Notes: a model not told the origin generated them from the letters alone. DNA of 64,000 nt from an uncultured Candidatus Melainabacteria bacterium (GCA_934728585.1 CAKVDZ010000008.1:1-64000), one strand, 5' to 3'. Shown: positions 42,330-51,661, counted from the first letter of the stretch. Program-made: numbers and translations.

Positions 42330-42953
42330 CTAGTTAACCTCATCAATACCTTTTTTGGTAAACTGTAAAAAACTACCAATCAAATTTTCGTTCCAAACTT
42401 TTACATCTTTTGGAACATTTAATATACACGGAGTGAAATTCCATATGTATTTAATTCCAGCATCTGCAAGAAAATCTGCCGATTCTTGAGCATATTTTCT
42501 AGGAACAGTTAAAATTGCAAAGTTAACGTTCAATCTACGAACTAAATCAGGAAGCTTGTTAATTTGAAAAACTTCTTTGTTGTTAATTGTTATACCTACT
42601 TTTATAGGGTCAACATCAAACATAGCAAGAATATTCAAGCCATAATTTGCAAAACTATCATACTTTGCAAGCGCAGAACCCAAATTACCAGCTCCGATGA
42701 TAAATACATCTTTAGTTTTTGAAAAACCAAGAGTTTTTTCGATAGAAAGTCTTAACTCTTTAATGTTATATCCAACTCTACATTTACCAGTATTATTCAA
42801 GAATTTGATATCTTTTCTAACTTGAGAATCATCAATATTCAATAAATCTGCAATTTGCGTACTTGATATAAATTCAACAGAATCCTCATCAAAATCGTCT
42901 AAAATATAATGATACAAAGTAAGTCTGTTAATAACTTTATCTGGAATATCCAT
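42330..42953 (-). CDS. rex: Redox-sensing repressor Rex
   Basis: It has 207 residues, the usual size. The N-terminal winged helix has INRLTLYHYILDDFDED and ISSTQIADLLNIDDSQVRKDIKFLNNTGKCRVGYNI. The Rossmann domain has DVFIIGAGNLGSALAKY and AMFDVDPIKVG, then ILTVPRKYAQESADFL and IWNFTPCILNVP. Rex represses fermentation genes when NADH/NAD is low. It is the first gene of the hydrogenase operon and lies downstream of adhE on the same strand, both typical Rex targets. A ribosome site is AGGT. Confidence 0.92.
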   Translation of the reverse strand: MDIPDKVINRLTLYHYILDDFDEDSVEFISSTQIADLLNIDDSQVRKDIKFLNNTGKCRVGYNIKELRLSIEKTLGFSKTKDVFIIGAGNLGSALAKYDSFANYGLNILAMFDVDPIKVGITINNKEVFQINKLPDLVRRLNVNFAILTVPRKYAQESADFLADAGIKYIWNFTPCILNVPKDVKVWNENLIGSFLQFTKKGIDEVN

Positions 42954-42969
42954 TTTAAAAACCTCATTT

Positions 42970-43009
42970 AAAAAATGAGAGGATAAGCCACAAAAAGCCT
43001 ATCCTCTCA
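42970..43009 (-). terminator. Rho-independent terminator of adhE
   Basis: On the minus strand TGAGAGGATA pairs with TATCCTCTCA around a 14-base loop, followed by six T. It lies between adhE and rex, so rex either has its own promoter or depends on read-through. Confidence 0.8.
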
Positions 43010-43022
43010 CGTAATTTTTATA

Positions 43023-45722
43023 TTAAACTACACCATTGAAAGCATCAATGTAGATTTTCTTGATATCTGACATCAATGGGTAAGCTGGGTTAGCACCTGT
43101 ACATTGGTCGTCGAATGCTAATTCAACTAATTCGTCAAGGTGTTCATTCCAGTATTCTTTAGTGAAGCCCGCTTTTGTAATGAATTCTTCAATTGAGTTT
43201 GGTAAATTGATAGCTTTCATTAATTTATCAATAGCTTTAATTAATAATTTAACTTTTTCGTCATCATTTTTACCGCCTAATTGTAATTCATCAGCGATTT
43301 GACCATATTTAGCTTTCGCACATGGATATTTGTATTGTGGGAAGATTGCTTGTTTGTGAGGTGCATCTGAAGCATTGTATTTGATGATTTGTCTAATTAA
43401 CAATGCGTTAGCAACACCGTGTGGAACATGGTACATAGCACCAAGTTTGTGAGCCATAGAGTGACATAATCCTAAGAATGAGTTAGCAAATGCCATACCA
43501 GCGATTGTAGCTGCATAGTGCATTTTTTCTCTAGCGATAGGATCGTTAGCACCTTCGTTGTAGCTTCTTTCCAAGTATTTGAATACTAATTTTGTTGCTT
43601 CTAAAGCATTTGAATTAGTAAAGTTTGTAGCCATACAAGATACGTAAGCCTCAACTGCGTGAACTAATGCGTCAATACCTGATGCAGAAGTTAAGCCTTT
43701 TGGCATACCATCAACGAAGTTAGGGTCGATGATAGCCATATTTGGAGTTAAAGCGTAATCTGCGATTGCGTATTTAACGTGAGTTTCGTCATCTGTAATG
43801 ATAGCAAATGGTGTAACTTCAGAACCTGTACCAGAAGTTGTTGGGATAGCAACCATAGTAGCTTTTTTACCTAATTCTGGTAATTGACAAATTCTCTTTC
43901 TAATATCCATAAATCTCATAGAGATATCTTCGAATACTGTGTCTGGTTGTTCATACATTAACCACATAATTTTAGCTGCGTCCATTGGAGAACCACCACC
44001 TAATGAGATGATTACATCTGGTTCAAATGGTTTCAAGATAGACATTGCTTGATTAATTGTTGACAATGTTGGATCTGGTTTAACGTCGAAGAATACTTGG
44101 TGTTCAATACCGATTTCATCTAAAACGTTAGTAATTTTATTAACTGCACCTGAATTGTATAAGAAACTATCAGTTACGATAAATGCACGTTTTTTACCTT
44201 GTAATTCTCTTAAAGCTAGGTCAGTAGCACCTCTCTTGAAGTAGATTTTAGCTGGAGCCTTAAACCATAACATATTTTCTCTCCTTTCAGCTACAGTTTT
44301 GTAGTTTAGTAAATGTTCAACACCAACGTTACCAGAAACGGCGTTACCACCCCAAGAACCGCAACCTAATGTTAATGATGGTTCAAGTTTGAAGTTGAAT
44401 AAGTCACCGATACCACCTTGAGATGATGGAGAGTTGATTAATACACGGCAAGTTGGCATTTTTTCAGCGTATGCATTAATTCTTTCGCTTTTTCTTTCGT
44501 CTGTGTACAATACAGATGTGTGACCAGCGCCACCTTTGCTTACTAATTCATAAGCCATTTCAGCAGCTTGTTCATAGTTTTTAGCTTTGTACATAGCTAA
44601 GATTGGAGATAATTTTTCTCTTGAGAATGGGTCATTCCAATCTACTTCAGGTCTTTCAACTAAAAGAATTTTAGCATCTTCTGGAGTTTTGAAACCAGAT
44701 AATTCAGCGATTTTGTGAGCTGATTGACCAACAATTGCTGGGTGAGCAGTACCTCTAGCAGGATCAATAAATGGTAAATCTACCATTTTCTTTTGTTCTG
44801 CTTTGTTTACAAGGTAAGCACCACGGTATAAAAATTCTTTTTTAACTTCTTCGTAAACATCTTCAACAACTACAACTGATTGTTCTGAAGCACAAATCAT
44901 ACCGTTGTCGAATGTTTTTGACATAAGGATTGAAGAAACTGCCATTTTAATATCAGCTGTTTCATCAATAACTGCAGATGTGTTACCAGGACCTACACCT
45001 AATGCTGGGTTTCCAGATGAGTAAGCAGCTTTAACCATTCCAGGACCACCTGTTGCCAAGATACAATCAATTTTAGGGTGTTTCATCAAAGCGCTTGATA
45101 ATTCAATTGATGGAACGTCAATCCAACCGATGATATCTCTTGGAGCACCAGCTTTAACAGCAGCATCTAAAACTAATTTAGCAGCTGCAATTGTTGATTT
45201 AGTTGCTCTTGGGTGAGGTGAGAAGATAATTGCGTTTCTTGTTTTCAAAGCAATTAATGATTTGAAGATTGCTGTTGAAGTTGGGTTAGTAGTTGGAATA
45301 ATACCAGCTAAAACACCTAAAGGTTCTGCTACGATTTTTGTACCGTTTGCTTTATCTTCTTTGATAATACCGCAAGTTTTAACATTTTTGTGTTTGTTAT
45401 AAATATATTCAGAAGCAAAGTGGTTTTTGATAATTTTATCTTCTAAAACACCCATACCAGTTTCTTCTATAGCCATACGAGCTAGAGGGATACGAGCTTT
45501 GTCAGCTGCTGTAGCTGCTGCTTTGAAGATTTTATCCACTTGTTCTTGTGTAAAGTGTGAATAAATTTCTTGAGCTTTATGAACTCTGTCAATTAAAGCT
45601 TCGAAAGATTCAACACTGTCTACTAAATTAGACGCATTGTATGCTTTTTCTAATTTTTCAACATCATTTTGTTTGTTTGAAGACTTTTTAGATGTAGTCT
45701 TTTTTGTTGTTGTTTTTGGCAT
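43023..45722 (-). CDS. adhE: Bifunctional acetaldehyde-CoA/alcohol dehydrogenase
   Basis: It has 899 residues. The N-terminal aldehyde dehydrogenase has PTTNPTSTAIFKSLIALKTRN and the catalytic Cys in FDNGMICASEQSV. The C-terminal iron alcohol dehydrogenase has GGGSPMDAAK, TTSGTGSEVTPFAII and LCHSMAHKLGAMYHVPHG. It converts acetyl-CoA to ethanol and regenerates two NAD. The first 20 residues (MPKTTTKKTTSKKSSNKQND) are an extra Lys/Thr/Ser-rich tail not typical of the family. A strong promoter precedes it (45767-45796). Together with rex and the hydrogenase, it balances redox. Confidence 0.96.
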   Translation of the reverse strand: MPKTTTKKTTSKKSSNKQNDVEKLEKAYNASNLVDSVESFEALIDRVHKAQEIYSHFTQEQVDKIFKAAATAADKARIPLARMAIEETGMGVLEDKIIKNHFASEYIYNKHKNVKTCGIIKEDKANGTKIVAEPLGVLAGIIPTTNPTSTAIFKSLIALKTRNAIIFSPHPRATKSTIAAAKLVLDAAVKAGAPRDIIGWIDVPSIELSSALMKHPKIDCILATGGPGMVKAAYSSGNPALGVGPGNTSAVIDETADIKMAVSSILMSKTFDNGMICASEQSVVVVEDVYEEVKKEFLYRGAYLVNKAEQKKMVDLPFIDPARGTAHPAIVGQSAHKIAELSGFKTPEDAKILLVERPEVDWNDPFSREKLSPILAMYKAKNYEQAAEMAYELVSKGGAGHTSVLYTDERKSERINAYAEKMPTCRVLINSPSSQGGIGDLFNFKLEPSLTLGCGSWGGNAVSGNVGVEHLLNYKTVAERRENMLWFKAPAKIYFKRGATDLALRELQGKKRAFIVTDSFLYNSGAVNKITNVLDEIGIEHQVFFDVKPDPTLSTINQAMSILKPFEPDVIISLGGGSPMDAAKIMWLMYEQPDTVFEDISMRFMDIRKRICQLPELGKKATMVAIPTTSGTGSEVTPFAIITDDETHVKYAIADYALTPNMAIIDPNFVDGMPKGLTSASGIDALVHAVEAYVSCMATNFTNSNALEATKLVFKYLERSYNEGANDPIAREKMHYAATIAGMAFANSFLGLCHSMAHKLGAMYHVPHGVANALLIRQIIKYNASDAPHKQAIFPQYKYPCAKAKYGQIADELQLGGKNDDEKVKLLIKAIDKLMKAINLPNSIEEFITKAGFTKEYWNEHLDELVELAFDDQCTGANPAYPLMSDIKKIYIDAFNGVV

Positions 45723-45766
45723 TTTGTATATCTCCTTTTAAATCGTGATTGATTTCCTTATTCAAC

Positions 45767-45796
45767 AGTATAAAATAATATTAAGTGTTTTGTCAA
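45767..45796 (-). promoter_or_regulatory. Promoter of adhE
   Basis: On the minus strand a consensus TTGACA (45791-45796) is followed after 18 bases by TATACT (45767-45772). An AGGAGA ribosome site precedes the start. I find no clean Rex operator here. Confidence 0.75.
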
Positions 45797-45880
45797 CCCT
45801 TATTATTCTTTTTATTTTACAATAGTTAACATAGTGAATTTTGTCACGATTAATCGGGAAATATAGTTATAATCTAATAA

Positions 45881-46555
45881 CTATCCCTCTCTTTTAATTC
45901 TTTTTGCTAAATATAAAAATGGAGTATCAAGTAAAGCAATAATAATTTTAATTATATATGTTGTTATAAACAATTGGAAAACAACTTCTTTTGAAAAAAC
46001 ACCTGCAAATCCAATATACGTAAACATCGCAGTATCAAACAATTGACTTAAGCAAGTTGCTCCGTTGTTACGGACCCACAAAAATTTATCAGATGGCAAT
46101 ATATTTCTAATAAATTTATATAAATATACGTCCATCATATTTGACACAAAGTACGCAGACATACTCGCAAAGCATATTCTAGGAGTTATTGTAAATAAAG
46201 TTTTCATCGCTTCGCCTGCAAAATCTGCTTCGTTTGAAATGTAATGTAAGTCAATTTGAGTAATTATCGTAAAAACTAATAGTGCAAAAAATCCCAAATA
46301 AACACTCTTTTGAGCTTCTTCAACTCCATATTTTTCGTTCAAAATATCCGTTGCAAGAAAAATTGAGCCATAGGTAACGTTACCTAAAGTTAGCGCCATA
46401 CCAAAGATATCAACACATTTTAGAACTTCAACATTTGCCGTAATTGTTGCAAGCGCAATCCACGCAAAAATACCGATTTTTCCGAAAAACTTGTATGCGA
46501 AAATTACACCAGCAAAATTCACTATAATTGTTATAAAAAATAATGCTTCATTCAT
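45881..46555 (-). CDS. Queuosine-precursor transporter (YhhQ/VUT family)
   Basis: This 224-residue membrane protein has six to seven hydrophobic segments. The family marks are SIFLATDILNEKYGVEEAQKSVYLGFFALL and the later RNNGATCLSQLFDTAMFTYIGFAG. Members import preQ0 or preQ1 for queuosine in tRNA. It overlaps the cytidylyltransferase gene by one base, so it belongs to the folP-led operon. No queuosine synthesis genes are in the window. Substrate by family only. Confidence 0.85.
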   Translation of the reverse strand: MNEALFFITIIVNFAGVIFAYKFFGKIGIFAWIALATITANVEVLKCVDIFGMALTLGNVTYGSIFLATDILNEKYGVEEAQKSVYLGFFALLVFTIITQIDLHYISNEADFAGEAMKTLFTITPRICFASMSAYFVSNMMDVYLYKFIRNILPSDKFLWVRNNGATCLSQLFDTAMFTYIGFAGVFSKEVVFQLFITTYIIKIIIALLDTPFLYLAKRIKREG

Positions 46556-47256
46556 TAGTTATTCCTAGCCTCTAAAATCTTTTCAATTTCATCAAAATCT
46601 ATCGGTTCATCAATGTCAATTGATTGATTTACAACATAAACCATCGGTTTTTTACCAATAAAATCATTCACCTCACGCATAACATCTGTTTTGCATATAT
46701 AAACAGAACCTGTTTCGCGATACATTGGATAATGGCGGTGTTCATCTTGTCGACGAGGTCTTGTACGAGAATCATACAAAGGTTCAAAATTCTCTGTATT
46801 CGGAATTTGTCGCCACAAAGAGTGCGTTGTTCCAATATCTAATACCGCAAATACTGAATCATGACCTTTTCCCAAACTTTCAAAATAACATTCTAAAACT
46901 TTATCTAGTCTTTTAGAATCCCTCAAAGGGCAAGTTGGTTGCAACAATACAACTGCGTCTGGCTCATAATTCTCTTTTTCTTTTAAATAATCTAGCACGT
47001 GAATAAGTACAGGAATTGTCATTGTTGTATCTTGCGCCAATTCGATTGGTCTATCTATAACCTCACAACCGTATTCTAATGCAACTTTTTTAACATTTTC
47101 AGCCTCAGTTGAAAGCACTGTTCGAGTTACATACTTTGAATTTTGACCTGCTTCAATTGAATAATAAATCAAAGGTTTTCCAGCCAACATTTTTATATTT
47201 TTATTAGGAATTCCTTTTGAACCGCCTCTTGCAGGTATAATTGCTAAAATTTCCAT
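46555..47256 (-). CDS. Acylneuraminate cytidylyltransferase family protein
   Basis: It has 233 residues. Nucleotide binding begins at IIPARGGSKGIPNKNIKMLAGKPL, then VLLQPTCPLRDSKRLD and YRETGSVYICKTDVM, with the C-terminal acid pair DIDEPIDFDE. It activates a sugar acid such as a nonulosonate with CTP for surface glycans. The sugar cannot be told: no neuB or neuC-like genes are adjacent. It sits between folP and the YhhQ-like gene, overlapping the latter by one base. Confidence 0.85.
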   Translation of the reverse strand: MEILAIIPARGGSKGIPNKNIKMLAGKPLIYYSIEAGQNSKYVTRTVLSTEAENVKKVALEYGCEVIDRPIELAQDTTMTIPVLIHVLDYLKEKENYEPDAVVLLQPTCPLRDSKRLDKVLECYFESLGKGHDSVFAVLDIGTTHSLWRQIPNTENFEPLYDSRTRPRRQDEHRHYPMYRETGSVYICKTDVMREVNDFIGKKPMVYVVNQSIDIDEPIDFDEIEKILEARNN

Positions 47257-47267
47257 TCATTATTTCC

Positions 47268-48410
47268 TTAAAAGTTTTTCATCAATTCTATAAGTTTTTT
47301 GTGCATTTCTACGTTGTGAACGCGCAAAAAATCAATATTTCGCTCAATTGCTAATGAACTCAATGCTGTTGTATAGATATCCTTAACCTCATTTGACTCA
47401 TCTTTCATATCTAACAAAGATTTTCTTGAAATACCAAGCATAATTTCACAGCCAAGCGATTTAAATTCCTCAATTCGACGAATTAATTCAAAGTTATGCG
47501 CTTTTGTTTTACCAAAACCGATTCCGACATCAATAATAATATTATCCTTGTTAATTCCTTTTTCTTCTGCCATTTCAATTTTATTTTTTAAAGCAAAATA
47601 AATCTCATCAACTACATTTTCGTAAGTTGGTTTGACTTGCATAGTTTCAGGATTACCTTGTGAATGTTGAATTATAACCTTTTTACCTGAATTTGCGATA
47701 ACTTCAATCATTTTTTTGTCGTAATCAAAACCCGAAACATCATTAATTATTGTTGCACCCAAATCTATTGTCCTTTGAGCAACGGCACTTGAACGCGTAT
47801 CAATACTTATCGGAACGTTAATATTATTTTTATGTATGTATAATAGTATAGGTTCAATTTTTTCTAATTGTTCTTCTGCACTTACTGCTTTAGAGAAAGG
47901 TTTTGTACTTTCTGCCCCTATATCAATAACATCTGCACCTTCTTCAATTAGTTTATGCAAATGTTCAATAGCGTTATCAAAATCATAAAATTGTCCGCCA
48001 TCAGAAAATGAGTTTTGTGTAACATTCAAAATCCCCATTAATTTTGGCACAACCTTTTGTTCAGGTTTTAACATTTCATCTAAAATATCTGCCAATTTTT
48101 TCATAGAAAAAGGTTGATTTCTTAATTTTTCAGCAATATTTTTGATTTGAGAAAAACTACCTCCTAAAATACAATCAGTTTTTTCAACTTGAGCTGTTAA
48201 AATATCTCTGTGTACTGCACAATCAGCACCTACAGTAAGCGCAGTTTGCTTTAAAATATTTGCTTGTGGTAGTGACAAATCAAAAATTTTCAAATCTAAG
48301 TACCGATATTTTTTTTGAGCAATACTTAGATATGATTTATCAAAACCAATATTTTCTAATTCTTTTTCTATATCATTAATATCAACTTTTTTTACGACGA
48401 ATTTATTCAT
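47268..48410 (-). CDS. folP: Dihydropteroate synthase with N-terminal extension
   Basis: From ATG 48410 it is 380 residues. Residues 1 to about 125 are an extra domain (LDLKIFDLSLPQANILKQTALTVGADCAVHRDILT ... ILGGSFSQIKNIAEKL) known from long forms of the enzyme in anaerobes. The core then has LMGILNVTQNSFSDGGQFYD, GADVIDIGAESTKP, ISIDTR, INDVSGFD, KVIIQHSQG, DVGIGFGKT and LGISRKSLL, all the classic TIM-barrel motifs. It joins the pterin pyrophosphate to p-aminobenzoate for folate. It is the first gene of a three-gene operon. Confidence 0.93.
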   Translation of the reverse strand: MNKFVVKKVDINDIEKELENIGFDKSYLSIAQKKYRYLDLKIFDLSLPQANILKQTALTVGADCAVHRDILTAQVEKTDCILGGSFSQIKNIAEKLRNQPFSMKKLADILDEMLKPEQKVVPKLMGILNVTQNSFSDGGQFYDFDNAIEHLHKLIEEGADVIDIGAESTKPFSKAVSAEEQLEKIEPILLYIHKNNINVPISIDTRSSAVAQRTIDLGATIINDVSGFDYDKKMIEVIANSGKKVIIQHSQGNPETMQVKPTYENVVDEIYFALKNKIEMAEEKGINKDNIIIDVGIGFGKTKAHNFELIRRIEEFKSLGCEIMLGISRKSLLDMKDESNEVKDIYTTALSSLAIERNIDFLRVHNVEMHKKLIELMKNF

Positions 48411-48427
48411 ATAAAGCATTTTAGCAT

Positions 48428-48470
48428 AAAAAAAGAGAGCGGACATCATAGTCATTGTCCGACTCTCTTT
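48428..48470 (-). terminator. Terminator of the small SFRG protein gene
   Basis: On the minus strand AAAGAGAGT-CGGACA pairs with TGTCCG-CTCTCTTT (one bulge) and is followed by a T-run. It lies between the gene ending at 48492 and folP. Confidence 0.75.
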
Positions 48471-48491
48471 TCTTATCTAGATTTTTATTAA

Positions 48492-48851
48492 TTACTTAGT
48501 AATTGTTGATACAGTAGTTGCAGCGCTTGCAAGGTTCGTACAGAAAGCAGTGAAACTACCAAAAATATCTGCTACTTTTTTGCCAACTTTTGAATTTGCA
48601 GCATCAGCAATTGGTTTAAGAGCTTTATTTTCTTCTGCTGCTTTTGCTAAATTAGAAGTTACAGCATCTGAATAAGCTACAGAATCAGTTTCCATATTTT
48701 TCTTAAATTCGTCAGTACCTTCTTTCAAGTTAGTAACTGTTTCCATCGCTTTTTGAGTTTTTTCAATAGCGTCCATAGCTGTAAGGTTTTTTAAACCTGC
48801 GATAGCATCATTACCTCTGAATGAAACACTTGATATAGGACTAATCATCAT
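48492..48851 (-). CDS. Small helical protein with N-terminal SFRG motif
   Basis: It has 119 residues. The start MMISPISSVSFRGNDAIAGLKNL holds an S-F-R-G motif, also seen as SFKG in the neighbouring product. The rest is predicted helical with Ala/Lys/Glu content (KEGTDEFKKNMETDSVAY; ALKPIADAANSKVGKKVADIFGSF). It ends in a weakly hydrophobic tail. No signal peptide. Unknown function. It starts 31 bases after the upstream gene. Confidence 0.7.
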   Translation of the reverse strand: MMISPISSVSFRGNDAIAGLKNLTAMDAIEKTQKAMETVTNLKEGTDEFKKNMETDSVAYSDAVTSNLAKAAEENKALKPIADAANSKVGKKVADIFGSFTAFCTNLASAATTVSTITK

Positions 48852-48882
48852 TTTAGAACTTACCTCCTAAACACACTTTTGA

Positions 48883-49506
48883 TTAAAAATCGTCTTCGTT
48901 AACGTTATAATCACCAGAATTGCTTCCACTTGTATTATAACTACTTCCACTTGCATTGTCAACAGCATTGTCAACTAAATTTTCAGTGCTGTCAGAAACT
49001 TGTTTTTTAACAAGTCCAAAATCTTTCATAGCAACACCAATAGCTGCACCGCCTGCAATAGTGTTAACTACAACCTTTTGAATTTTTTCTGTCAAAACTT
49101 TTGACTTTTCAAACTTTTCTGCTAATTTCGTAGCTTTTTCTGCTAATTTTGTTGCTTCTTCACCTGTTTTTTCTGCAGCTTTTTTATTCAAAGCTTCAAT
49201 CGCTTTTTGAGTTGCAGAATTTGTATATTTACCAACAGTACTTGAAATCATGTCAGCGGCTTTGCCTAAACAAATCTTAGTTGCAGTAAAAGCAACTACT
49301 ACACCAATAGCCTTAGAAGCGAATTTACCTAATTTACCGATAATTCCACCTTGTTCACCAGCTTGTTCTGACATTCTTCTAAATTCATCTTGTTTAGCCT
49401 TTAATGCTTCTAAATCTGGAGCATCACCTTTAAAAGATATGTTTGAATTTGCTTTTCTATTCGCTGTTACTAAATTTTGAGCTAAATTAATTGAATTAAC
49501 TGGCAT
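48883..49506 (-). CDS. Protein with N-terminal SFKG motif and Ala/Lys-rich helices
   Basis: From ATG 49506 (MPVNSINLAQNLV) it is 207 residues. The motif NISFKGDAP is at about residue 25-33. A Gly-rich hydrophobic stretch (IGVVVAFTATKICLG) and a charged helix follow, with near-repeats KKAAEKTGEEATKLAEKATKLAEKFEKSKVL. Then another hydrophobic GGAAIGVAM and a Ser/Asn/Gly-rich acidic tail ending NVNEDDF. It resembles the 119-residue neighbour in its start only. Membrane-interacting or surface role is possible, and no function is known to me. Confidence 0.7.
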   Translation of the reverse strand: MPVNSINLAQNLVTANRKANSNISFKGDAPDLEALKAKQDEFRRMSEQAGEQGGIIGKLGKFASKAIGVVVAFTATKICLGKAADMISSTVGKYTNSATQKAIEALNKKAAEKTGEEATKLAEKATKLAEKFEKSKVLTEKIQKVVVNTIAGGAAIGVAMKDFGLVKKQVSDSTENLVDNAVDNASGSSYNTSGSNSGDYNVNEDDF

Positions 49507-49790
49507 GATTACCACACAAATATAAATACCTACATCATTATAAAGTCCCGAAAAGCATGATTTTTGCTATTTTTTGAGAAAATATTATATTTTTTGTTAC
49601 ATACCTTTACAAAAACATTTTAAGAATATTTTTTTAAATTTGTAACAAAGCTATACAAAATTTATCACATTTGCAACATTTTTTTTTCTTTTATGCTATA
49701 AATATATAAAGGAAAAATTGTTCGTTAAATACAATTACCCTGTGATAAACACGATAAAGTCAATTATAAATAAGGATACGGAGGCATTTT

Positions 49791-51518
49791 ATGTCAGTAG
49801 GACAATTTGTTTTTATGTTACACAGTCATTTGCCATATTATCGCAAAGCTGGTATGTGGCCATTCGGTGAAGAAAATTTATACGAATGTATGGCTGAAAC
49901 TTACGTACCACTTCTTGATGCAATTTCAGAATTGTACGAAGAAGATGGTATCAAAGCTAAATTAACAGTGGGTATCACTCCAATTTTAGCCGAACAATTA
50001 AACGACAAACATTTACAAGATGGTTTTGTTGAATATATGGATACAAGAATCAAATCAGCATCAGAAGATGTTGAAAGATATCCTGATCCAGAAGTTGAAA
50101 ATTCAGAACACTTAAGCTACTTAGCAAACTTCTGTTTCAACCACTTATCAAAAATCAAAGACCATTTTGTAAATCGCTACAACAAAGATTTAATTTCAGC
50201 ATTCAAAAAATATCAAGATTTAGGTTGTATTGAAATTACAACATCAGGTGCAACTCACGGATTTTCGCCATTACTTGCAACTGACAACAACTTGAACGCT
50301 CAATTCAAAGTTGGTTCTGATACTACAAAACGCTTATTTGGTAAAAAAGCAAAAGGTGCTTGGCTACCTGAATGTGCATACAGACAAGGTTACCAATACA
50401 TCGGTAAAGACGGCGAAAAGAAATGGCGTCCAGCTATTGAAGTAACTTTACAAAACAATGATATTCAATACTTCTTTACTGAATCACACGTTATTGAGGG
50501 CGGTAACTCTATCGGAAACAGACGTGTAATCGGCCCTTACGGTAATATTGAATATATTCCACTTCCAGAACGTGAAGCTACAGGCTATGACACATACTCA
50601 GCTTACTGGTTACCAGATGCACAAGTTGCAGTTATGGGTAGAAATGACAAAGCTGGCTACCAAGTTTGGTCTGCAGCTGATGGTTACCCTGGTGATGGCG
50701 TATATAGAGAATTTCATAAAAAAGACGATAAATCAGGCATGCACTATTGGAGAATAACATCTTCTACAACTGATTTAGGCGACAAAATGCTTTACGACCC
50801 TGTTTTAGCATTCAACAAAATCAATGAAAACTCTGACCACTATACAACAATGCTTTACCACTTGTTGAACGATTACAAAAATTCTCACAATGGTAAAGAG
50901 GGCTTAGTAATGGTATCATTCGATACAGAATTATTCGGTCACTGGTGGTTCGAGGGGGTTGAGTTCATTAAACAAGTAGTTAAAAAATTAAACACATACT
51001 TAAAAGATGATATTCAAATGATGACAGCAGGTGAATACTTAGAAGCTCACCCACCAAAAGAAGCTATTCAAATCCCTGAAAGTTCTTGGGGTGCTGGCGG
51101 ACACTTCTATGTATGGATGAACCACTTAACTGAATGGATGTGGCCAATTATCCACTCTTGCGAAAAACGTATTACTGATATTGCATCTAGATATGAAGAA
51201 AAACCATCTGACAAATTGCTATTAAGAGCTTTAGCTCAATTATCAAGAGAAAACTTGTTACTTCAATCTTCAGATTGGCCTTTCTTAATCACAACATGGC
51301 AAGCTAAAGATTACGCTACAGATAGATTTAGAGAACACGTTGACAGATTTGAAACAATCGCTGATATGATTGATTCAGGAAACATCGACGAAGCTAAACT
51401 TCACGAAATCGAAGATATTGACAACTGCTTCCCTGATATCGACTACAGAGTATATCTTCCAATCGAGGAGGGTGTAATTCCTCAACAAGCAACAAAACTT
51501 GCTCCATTATATAAATAA
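49791..51518 (+). CDS. GH57 family 1,4-alpha-glucan branching enzyme
   Basis: It has 575 residues. The N-terminal GH57 motif is FVFMLHSHLPYYRKAG. The nucleophile Glu is in GAWLPECAYRQGY (about residue 194), and the acid Asp in SFDTELFGHWWFEG (about residue 378). The C-terminal DUF1957-like helical region has SRENLLLQSSDWPFLITTWQAKDYATDRFREH. This is the cyanobacterial/Thermus type of glycogen branching enzyme. A strong AGGAG-type ribosome site precedes the start, and it has its own terminator, so it is a single-gene unit. It points to glycogen storage. Confidence 0.9.
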   Translation: MSVGQFVFMLHSHLPYYRKAGMWPFGEENLYECMAETYVPLLDAISELYEEDGIKAKLTVGITPILAEQLNDKHLQDGFVEYMDTRIKSASEDVERYPDPEVENSEHLSYLANFCFNHLSKIKDHFVNRYNKDLISAFKKYQDLGCIEITTSGATHGFSPLLATDNNLNAQFKVGSDTTKRLFGKKAKGAWLPECAYRQGYQYIGKDGEKKWRPAIEVTLQNNDIQYFFTESHVIEGGNSIGNRRVIGPYGNIEYIPLPEREATGYDTYSAYWLPDAQVAVMGRNDKAGYQVWSAADGYPGDGVYREFHKKDDKSGMHYWRITSSTTDLGDKMLYDPVLAFNKINENSDHYTTMLYHLLNDYKNSHNGKEGLVMVSFDTELFGHWWFEGVEFIKQVVKKLNTYLKDDIQMMTAGEYLEAHPPKEAIQIPESSWGAGGHFYVWMNHLTEWMWPIIHSCEKRITDIASRYEEKPSDKLLLRALAQLSRENLLLQSSDWPFLITTWQAKDYATDRFREHVDRFETIADMIDSGNIDEAKLHEIEDIDNCFPDIDYRVYLPIEEGVIPQQATKLAPLYK

Positions 51519-51538
51519 TAATATTTATTTAAAATAAC

Positions 51539-51577
51539 AAAGGCGGACTGAATATAAAATTTTCAGTCCGCCTTTTT
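51539..51577 (+). terminator. Terminator of the GH57 gene
   Basis: AAAGGCGGACTGAA pairs perfectly with TTCAGTCCGCCTTT, followed by T. Confidence 0.85.
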
Positions 51578-51602
51578 GTCCAACATTTTACATATTAAGC
51601 AT

Positions 51603-51645
51603 AAAAAAGAGGCGATTTTGATAAAATCAAAATCGCCTCTTTAAA
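51603..51645. terminator. Terminator of rpsP
   Basis: AAAGAGGCGATTTTGAT, loop AAA, ATCAAAATCGCCTCTTT: a 17-pair stem. On the minus strand a T-run follows, 15 bases after the rpsP stop. Confidence 0.85.
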
Positions 51646-51661
51646 AGTTATTATCAAAGAA

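Noticed and set aside
45773..45860. Rex operator upstream of adhE
   Set aside because: Half-site-like pieces such as TTGAATAAGG, GTTAAC and GTGAATTTTGTCAC exist, but none has the TTGTGA/TTGTTAA spacing of a Rex site. Position overlap with the promoter is also poor.
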